Source: Thermus sp. JCM 17653 (GTDB taxonomy: Bacteria > Deinococcota > Deinococci > Deinococcales > Thermaceae). From it: a DNA stretch of 11,929 nt. The notes beneath the pieces are model-generated. The model did no database searches, was not told the origin of the DNA, and saw nothing but the letters and a program-made list of their open reading frames with translations. The DNA is taken from the NCBI GenBank assembly GCA_001311585.1, contig BBBN01000025.1, positions 1 to 11,929 on the forward strand. The letters are read 5' to 3'. The position numbers were made by a program, and so were the translations under genes. This document shows positions 7,854 through 11,929 of the stretch, in pieces (position 1 is the stretch's first letter; each line of letters begins with the position of its first letter).

Positions 7854-7859
7854 GGAGGG

Positions 7860-8990
7860 GTGCTGCCCCTTCTCCTCGCCTGGCTTCACACGGTCAACGA
7901 CCTCTTCGGGAACTTCCTCACCCCCCTCCTCCCCAAGCTCATGGCCCACTTCGGCGTGGGCCTGGGAACGGTGGGGCTCTTGGTCTCGGTGTATTCCCTC
8001 ACGGGAAGCCTCCTCCAGCCCTTGGCCGGCCTCGTGGCCGACCGGATGGACCGGAGGCTCCTGGCGGCCTTGGGGCCGGTCCTGGTGGCCCTGGGGATGG
8101 GGTCGGTGGGCTTTTGGCCTCGCTTTGAGCTCCTCCTTTTGGCCCTGGGCCTGGCGGGCCTGGGCTCGGCCCTCTTTCACGCCTCGGGGGCGAGCCTGGT
8201 AGGGGAGTTCGCCCCGAGGGAGCGCAAGGGGTTTTGGCTTTCCTTCTTTGGCTCCGCAGGCTACCTGGGGCTCTCCCTAGGCCCCCTGGTGGCCCTTTTC
8301 GCCGTGGGGGCTTTTGGCTTAAGGGGCTCCTTTGGCTCACCCCCCTGGCCCTTCTCCCCGCCCTGGCCCTCCTTCGCCTCCCCCCGGTACGCGCCGGGGA
8401 AAACCCGCCGGGGTGAAGGACTTCCTCCGGGTCTTCCGGGGGGACGTGGCCCGGCTTTGGGGGATGGCCACCTTAAGGAGCCTGGTCTTCATGAGCTTTT
8501 CCACCACCTTGCCCTACTGGTTCACCCAAAGGGGCCTCTCCGACGCCTACACCGCCTTAAGCCTTTCCGTCTACAGCTTTTCCGCCACCTTGGGCACCTT
8601 CCTCGGAGGCACCCTCTCGGACCGCCTGGGGCGGAAGGCGGTGCTTTCGGGCACCCTATCCTTTGGCCTTCCCCTTTACTTGGGCCTCCTCTTCCTCCCC
8701 CCGGAAAACCCCCTGTACCTCCTCCTCCTCGCCGCCACGGGGGCCTTGATGAACGCCGGGATCCCCGTGGCCGTGGCCCTGGCCCAGGAGCTGGAGCCGG
8801 GCCAGACGGCCACGGTGTCCGGGCTCCTCATGGCTTCACCTGGGGGTTCGCCGGGCTTTTCTACGCCCCTATAGGCCATTTCATAGAAACCCTGGGGGTG
8901 ATGCCCGTCCTTCTGGCCCTGGGAAGCCTGATCCTGCCCGCCTGGGCCCTGGCCAGGGGGGTGAGGGAGCCCGAGCCCAGGGCGGCGTAA
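7860..8990 (+). CDS. MFS transporter, Fsr (fosmidomycin resistance)-like exporter (three frame breaks)
   Basis: A 12-helix major facilitator protein of about 377 residues after repair, in the inner membrane. The opening LAWLHTVNDLFGNFLTPLLP, the loop GLVADRMDRRLL after helix 2 (the MFS G-x-x-x-D-R motif) and GLGSALFHASGASLVGEFAPRER near helices 4-5 resemble the Fsr family, whose E. coli member exports fosmidomycin; HTVND and LFHASGAS match its H-x-x-ND and VFHPESS positions. The second half has GGTLSDRLGRKAVL, the matching D-R-x-G-R-K loop, and ends with GFTWGFAGLFYAPIGHF. The frame changes near 8322, between about 8396 and 8413, and near 8833. Each is a net loss of one base, and after three losses the final frame equals the first. 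Start GTG 7860 is chosen over ATG 7852, which is out of frame unless another base is missing. True substrate unknown. Confidence 0.8.
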   Translation: MLPLLLAWLHTVNDLFGNFLTPLLPKLMAHFGVGLGTVGLLVSVYSLTGSLLQPLAGLVADRMDRRLLAALGPVLVALGMGSVGFWPRFELLLLALGLAGLGSALFHASGASLVGEFAPRERKGFWLSFFGSAGYLGLSLGPLVALFAVGAFGLRGSFGSPPWPFSPPWPSFASPRYAPGKTRRGEGLPPGLPGGRGPALGDGHLKEPGLHELFHHLALLVHPKGPLRRLHRLKPFRLQLFRHLGHLPRRHPLGPPGAEGGAFGHPILWPSPLLGPPLPPPGKPPVPPPPRRHGGLDERRDPRGRGPGPGAGAGPDGHGVRAPHGFTWGFAGLFYAPIGHFIETLGVMPVLLALGSLILPAWALARGVREPEPRAA

Positions 8991-8995
8991 GGCCA

Positions 8996-9023
8996 CCCCA
9001 TGCTGGCTTGGGCCAGCATGGGG
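8996..9023 (+). terminator. Perfect 12-base-pair hairpin after the MFS gene
   Basis: CCCCATGCTGGC (8996-9007) and GCCAGCATGGGG (9012-9023) pair perfectly around a TTGG loop, beginning five bases after the MFS stop. No T-tract follows on either strand, so it may be a transcript-end or RNA-stability hairpin rather than a classical intrinsic terminator. The remaining bases to 9088 show nothing else. Confidence 0.55.
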
Positions 9024-9088
9024 GCCCCGGCAAAAGGTCCCTGTGGGCCTCCCTAGGCCAGTAAGGCGAAGGCAGCGGAGGGTACGGT

Positions 9089-9094
9089 TAAGAT
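9089..9094 (+). promoter_or_regulatory. Putative leaderless -10 element of the Usp gene
   Basis: TAAGAT is followed by exactly six bases (GGGGGC) and the ATG at 9101. There is no Shine-Dalgarno at a normal distance and no convincing -35. Confidence 0.48.
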
Positions 9095-9100
9095 GGGGGC

Positions 9101-9904
9101 ATGCGGATCCTCCTCGCCACGGACGGCTCGCCCCAGGCCAAGGGGGCGGAGGTGCTGGCGGAGTGGCTGGCCTATAAGCTCTCGGCCAAGCTCCTCCTCC
9201 TATACGTGCGGGACGTCCGCCTTTTGCGGGGCCTCGAGCCTTTGGACCTGGGGGCCCTCACCATCCCCGTCCCCGTCTACCGCCAAGAGCTGGAAAAGGT
9301 TCTAACCCTCAAGGGGGAGAGCATACTGGAACGGTTGCGGAAGAGCGCCCAGGAAGCGGTATAGAGGCCGAGGCCGCCCTGGAAACCGGCCTCCCCCACG
9401 AGGTCATCCTTCGCTACGCCCGGGGGGCGGACCTCCTGGTCCTGGGCCGGAGCGGAGAAGCCCATGGGGGGAGGTTCTTGGGCCTGGGGAGCACCGTGGA
9501 CCGGGTGCTCCGGACCTCCCCCATCCCCGTGGTGGTGGCCCCCATGGACCACGTGGCCTTGGAAGGGGCCCTGCTAGTACAACGCCTCGGAGAGCGCCGT
9601 GCGGGCCATGCACGTCCTGGCGGCCCTGGCCAAACCCCTGGGGCTTAGGGTGCGGGTGGTAAGCGTCCACGAGGACCCCGTGCAAGCGGGCTCCTGGGCC
9701 TTAGAGGCGGAGGCTTACCTGAGGGACCAGGGCCTTGAGGTGGAGGCCCTGGCCCTTTCCGGGGACCCCGCCGAGCACCTTCTGGCCCTGCAGAACCCCA
9801 CGGACCTCCTGGCCCTGGGGGCCCCGGTGCGGAGGTTCCTCCTGGGAAGCACGGCGGAACACGTGGTCCGCTACGCCGTGGGACCGGTCCTCACCGCCCG
9901 ATAA
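9101..9904 (+). CDS. Universal stress protein with two tandem Usp domains (two frame breaks)
   Basis: About 268 residues after repair, twice the single-domain size, with Usp domain 1 in about residues 1-150 and domain 2 in the rest. Domain 1 opens with MRILLATDGSPQAKGAEVLAEWLA and carries ADLLVLGRSGEAHGG then LGLGSTVDRVLRTSPIPVVV, the G-x-x-G...G-S-T nucleotide-binding pattern of ATP-binding Usps with one extra residue in the spacer. Domain 2 opens near YNASESAVRAMHVLAALAKPL and ends DLLALGAPVRRFLLGSTAEHVVRYAVGPVL; there the first glycine pair is reduced to GAP, so this half may not bind ATP. Usps are cytoplasmic stress or energy-state proteins with no defined reaction. The frame changes near 9358 (one base missing) and near 9576 (two missing or one extra). 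The next gene, for a CBS protein, starts 48 bases on with its own promoter. Confidence 0.87.
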
Positions 9905-9918
9905 AGACCCCTGGGGTT

Positions 9919-9927
9919 TGGTATAAT
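9919..9927 (+). promoter_or_regulatory. Extended -10 promoter of the CBS gene
   Basis: TGGTATAAT at 9919-9927 is an extended -10 (TGN directly before a perfect TATAAT), which would explain the lack of a -35. Transcription should start near 9934. The purine-rich run AAAGGAAAGGGGGG (9936-9949) ahead of ATG 9953 supplies the ribosome site. Confidence 0.68.
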
Positions 9928-9952
9928 GGTCCCCTAAAGGAAAGGGGGGTTC

Positions 9953-10383
9953 ATGACGGTCCGCCAGGTTTTGCTCCGCAAGGGGGGTGCGGTCTACGCC
10001 ATCCATCCCCAGGCCGCGGTGCTGGAAGCCCTGGAGGTCCTGGCCCGGCACGATATCGGCGCCCTTTTGGTCATGGAGGGGGAGAGGCTTCTCGGCGTCT
10101 TTTCCGAGCGGGACTACGCCCGTAAGCTGGTGCTCCTGGGCCGCTTCTCCAAGGACACCCGGGTGGAGGAAGTCATGAGCCGGGAAGTGATCACCGTGGC
10201 CCCCGAGACGGAGCTCTCGGAAGCCATGCGCCTCATGACCGAGCACCGGGTGCGGCACCTGCCGTGGTGGAGGGGGGCAGGGTGGTGGGGGTGGTCTCCA
10301 TCGGGGATGCGGTGAAGGCCATCATCGGCGAACAGGAGGTGCTGATAGAGGAGCTTTCCCGCTACGTGATGGAAAACCGCTAG
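9953..10383 (+). CDS. Protein made of two CBS domains (one frame break)
   Basis: About 143 residues after repair: a stand-alone CBS pair (Bateman module), which usually binds AMP, ATP or S-adenosylmethionine between its domains as a cytoplasmic energy or metabolite sensor. CBS1 (about residues 10-68) has YAIHPQAAVLEALEVLARHDIGALLVMEGERLLGVFSERDYARKL. CBS2 (about 72-130) has VEEVMSREVITVAPETELSEAMRLMTEHRVRHLPVVEGGRVVGVVSIGD. The GVFSERD and GVVSIGD ends carry the Ser-x-x-Asp residues that typically contact the ribose. No effector or DNA-binding domain is attached. The frame changes near 10262 and one added base restores the VVEGGRVVGVVS strand. Its TAG stop shares bases with that of the convergent gene in the palindrome CTAG. 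The upstream Usp gene may act in the same stress response; this is inference. Confidence 0.9.
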
Positions 10384-10727
10384 TCCCGGAAGAGCCAGTT
10401 GAGGAAGAGGCTCACCAGGGAAAGGAGGAAGGCCCCCAGGAGGGCCTCGAGGAAGCCCTTGACCTCCAGGGCCGTGGCCTGGGCCACCAGGTAAAGGAGG
10501 GCGCCGTTCACCACCCAGGTGAAAAGCCCCAGGGTGAGGAGGTTGAAGGGGAGGGTGAGGAAGAGGAAAAGGGGGCGGAGAAGGGCGTTGGCCAGGCCCC
10601 AGATGGCCCCGGCCACCAGGTAGTCCAAAAGCCCCGCCCCGGGAGCGAAGGCCACCCCGGGGTAGAGGAGGCTCACCAGCCAAAGGGCCAGGGTGTTAAG
10701 AAGAAGCCTCGCCAGAAGGCCGCGCAT
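10380..10727 (-). CDS. Small four-helix membrane protein, Phage_holin_4_2 / YvlD family
   Basis: A 115-residue protein that is almost entirely hydrophobic, with four likely transmembrane segments (about residues 5-28, 35-58, 60-80 and 88-112). The pattern LARLLLNTLALWLVSLLYPGV, then AIWGLANALLRPLFLFLTLPFNLLTLGLFTWVVNGALLYLV and EALLGAFLLSLVSLFLNWLF matches the widespread DUF360/Phage_holin_4_2 family, notably the NALLRP-x5-TLPxNLLTLGLFT core. Despite the family name it is chromosomal in many bacteria and not evidence of prophage; its function is unknown. It is convergent with the CBS gene and shares CTAG at the stops. ATG 10727 has no Shine-Dalgarno but has TAGGCT six bases upstream. The frame is intact. 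Confidence 0.9.
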   Translation of the reverse strand: MRGLLARLLLNTLALWLVSLLYPGVAFAPGAGLLDYLVAGAIWGLANALLRPLFLFLTLPFNLLTLGLFTWVVNGALLYLVAQATALEVKGFLEALLGAFLLSLVSLFLNWLFRD

Positions 10728-10733
10728 GGCTTA

Positions 10734-10739
10734 AGCCTA
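10734..10739 (-). promoter_or_regulatory. Putative leaderless -10 element of the holin-family gene
   Basis: TAGGCT on the minus strand is followed by exactly six bases (TAAGCC) and the ATG at 10727. No Shine-Dalgarno or convincing -35 is visible. Confidence 0.42.
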
Positions 10740-10768
10740 CACCCCAGAGGCCCTTGGGGCGTATATCC

Positions 10769-10797
10769 TTGACGCATACCGCATAACGGGGTAGCTT
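10769..10797 (+). promoter_or_regulatory. Promoter of rtcB
   Basis: TTGACG (10769-10774), a 17-base spacer and TAGCTT (10792-10797) give a good promoter with start expected near 10803-10805, leaving a leader of about 45 bases before the rtcB ATG. Confidence 0.72.
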
Positions 10798-10807
10798 AAA
10801 GATGAGC

Positions 10808-10838
10808 CCGGGCCTCTAAAGCCCGGCGGTTTTGTTTT
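10808..10838 (+). terminator. Terminator-like hairpin in the rtcB leader
   Basis: CCGGGC (10808-10813) pairs with GCCCGG (10821-10826) around a 7-base loop, followed by CGG and the T-rich run TTTTGTTTT (10830-10838). The rtcB ribosome site GGAGGG (10839-10844) starts immediately after the T-run. It lies between the promoter and the gene, so it may be an attenuator, a 5' stabilising hairpin, or a stop for transcripts arriving from the left. Confidence 0.5.
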
Positions 10839-10848
10839 GGAGGGCGCC

Positions 10849-11929
10849 ATGCGCTGGGAAAAGATCGCCCCCTTTACCTACCGCATCCCCCGGCAGGGAA
10901 GATGCGGGTGGACGCCGTGTTCTTCGCCTCGGAGGAGATCCTAAAGGACCTCGAGGCGGAAAACTACGCCTCCTTGCAGCAGCTCATGAACGTGGCCACC
11001 CTCCCCGGCATCGTGGAGCCCGCCCTGGCCATGCCCGACATCCACTGGGGCTACGGCTTCCCCATCGGGGGAGTGGCGGCCTTTGACCCGGAGGAGGGCG
11101 GGGTGGTGAGCCCGGGCGGAGTCGGTTTTGATATCAACTGTGGGGTCCGCCTCCTCGCCTCCCACCTCACCCTGGAAGACCTCCTTCCCCGCCAGCGGGA
11201 GCTCGCCGACGCCTCTACCGCCTCGTCCCCTCGGGGGTGGGGAGCGAAAGGCGGGACGTGCGCTTCAGCAAGAAGGAGCTCAAGGAGATCCTCAAGGAGG
11301 GGGCGGGCTGGCTCGTGAAGCGGGGGTACGGCTACCCCGAGGACGTGGACTTCATGGAGTCCCAAGGCCGCCTTCCCTGGGCCAACCCCGACAAGGTCTC
11401 GGAGAGGGCCTTTGAGCGGGGAGCCCCCCAGATCGGCACCCTGGGGAGCGGGAACCACTTCCTGGAGGTGCAGTACGTGGACGAGGTCTACGACGAGGAG
11501 GCCGCCCTGGCCTTCGGCCTCTTCAAGGGCCAGGTCACCGTCCTCATCCACACGGGAAGCCGGGGCCTCGGCCACCAGGTCTGCCAGGACTACGTGGAGC
11601 GCTTCCTCAAAGCCACCCCTCGGTACGGCATTGAGCTCGTGGACAAGCAGCTCGCCGCCGCCCCCATAAGGAGCCTCGAGGGCCAGGACTACCTCCAGGC
11701 CATGGCCGCCGCCGCCAACTTCGCCTTCGCCAACCGCCAGCTCATCGCCCACTTCGTGCGGGAGGCCTTTGAGAAGGTGGGCTTTAGCCCCAGGGACCAC
11801 GGCCTCAGGGTCCTCTACGACCTGGCCCACAACAACGCCAAGTTCGAGGAGCACGGGGGGAGGCGGGTCCTGGTCCACCGCAAGGGGGCCACCCGGGCCT
11901 TCGGCCCCGGCCACCCGGAGGTCCCCGAG
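10849..11929 (+). CDS. rtcB: RNA-splicing ligase RtcB, 3'-truncated by the window (two frame breaks)
   Basis: GTP- and Mn2+-dependent ligase joining RNA 2',3'-cyclic phosphate or 3'-phosphate ends to 5'-OH ends, used in tRNA splicing and RNA repair. ATG 10849 follows GGAGGG by four bases and gives [15 protein letters not shown]. About 361 residues of an expected 470-480 are present. Metal and guanylate residues are visible: [14 protein letters not shown], then [12 protein letters not shown] with Asp95 and Cys98, [10 protein letters not shown] (His204), [11 protein letters not shown] (His235), [38 protein letters not shown] (His328) and [10 protein letters not shown]. The histidine that carries GMP lies beyond the window. 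The frame changes near 10898 and 11212; each is cured by one added base beside a G or C run. All core motifs are otherwise normal, so I regard the gene as functional. Its leader contains a terminator-like hairpin. No archease gene is in the window. Confidence 0.93.

Noticed and set aside
7852..7854. ATG 7852 as the start of the MFS gene
   Set aside because: It is out of frame with the protein and has no ribosome site. It would work only if another base were missing in the following G-run, which is possible but not needed, because GTG 7860 fits the leaderless pattern.
6114..8180. A 688-codon minus-strand reading frame running from inside the MFS gene through the tRNA into the isomerase gene
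   Set aside because: Its first 180 or so codons are antisense to the MFS gene and tRNA-Arg. The segment reading [21 protein letters not shown] is a known false peptide produced by translating the strand opposite a tRNA. The GTG at 7646 with a ribosome site is the real start.
9931..9947. CCCCT/AGGGG hairpin that could hide the ribosome site of the CBS gene
   Set aside because: The predicted transcript start near 9934 falls inside the left arm, so most of the stem would not be transcribed.
10380..10727. Phage origin suggested by the holin-like family name
   Set aside because: The family is common on bacterial chromosomes and no endolysin, integrase or other phage gene is nearby.
2004..11214. 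Programmed ribosomal frameshifting as an explanation for the breaks
   Set aside because: The breaks are spread over seven unrelated genes, lack slippery A or T runs with downstream structures, and several genes would need two or three shifts each in the same direction.

Overview
The window looks like chromosomal DNA of a Thermus species or close relative. It is very GC-rich, third codon positions are almost always G or C, Shine-Dalgarno and TANNNT promoter motifs are typical of that group, and every recognisable protein reads like a Thermaceae housekeeping or transport gene. This assignment is inference from composition and protein character; no search was run. I found no CRISPR array, insertion sequence, prophage or defence locus, and no convincing new multi-gene system.

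Layout, left to right. The 3' end of rnhB (+, to 185) is followed closely by a small lipoprotein gene with a DUF4384-like body (+, 200-670). A promoter, a Tat-exported TRAP substrate-binding protein of the TakP type (+, 737-1816) and a strong intrinsic terminator come next. Convergent to it is dctQM, the two TRAP membrane subunits (-, 2004-4030). Phosphoglucomutase pgm (-, 4200-5781) and a membrane-anchored parvulin-type peptidyl-prolyl isomerase (-, 5842-7646) precede a tRNA-Arg(CCG) gene (+, 7691-7767). Then follow an Fsr-like MFS exporter (+, 7860-8990), a tandem universal-stress protein (+, 9101-9904), a two-CBS-domain protein (+, 9953-10383), a small four-helix holin_4_2/YvlD-type membrane protein (-, 10380-10727) and the first three quarters of the RNA ligase gene rtcB (+, 10849 to the window end).

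Functional reading. DctP, DctQ and DctM together would form one sodium-driven TRAP importer, probably for 2-oxo acids or similar carboxylates, although the binding protein and membrane parts lie on opposite strands. Pgm links glycogen/sugar-nucleotide metabolism to glycolysis. The isomerase is an envelope folding factor. Usp and CBS proteins are adenine-nucleotide-binding stress or energy sensors. RtcB repairs or splices RNA.

Two cautions and one lead. Seven of the genes are broken by at least 14 frame changes, nearly all explained by one missing base beside a short G or C run; this is most simply consensus error, so the coordinates given span the whole gene across the breaks. Four genes have TANNNT exactly six bases before the start codon, which points to leaderless mRNAs. 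The least explained structure is a pair of related intergenic repeats (about 1914-2006 and 4101-4172) that bracket dctQM. No gene-free stretch exceeds 300 bases.
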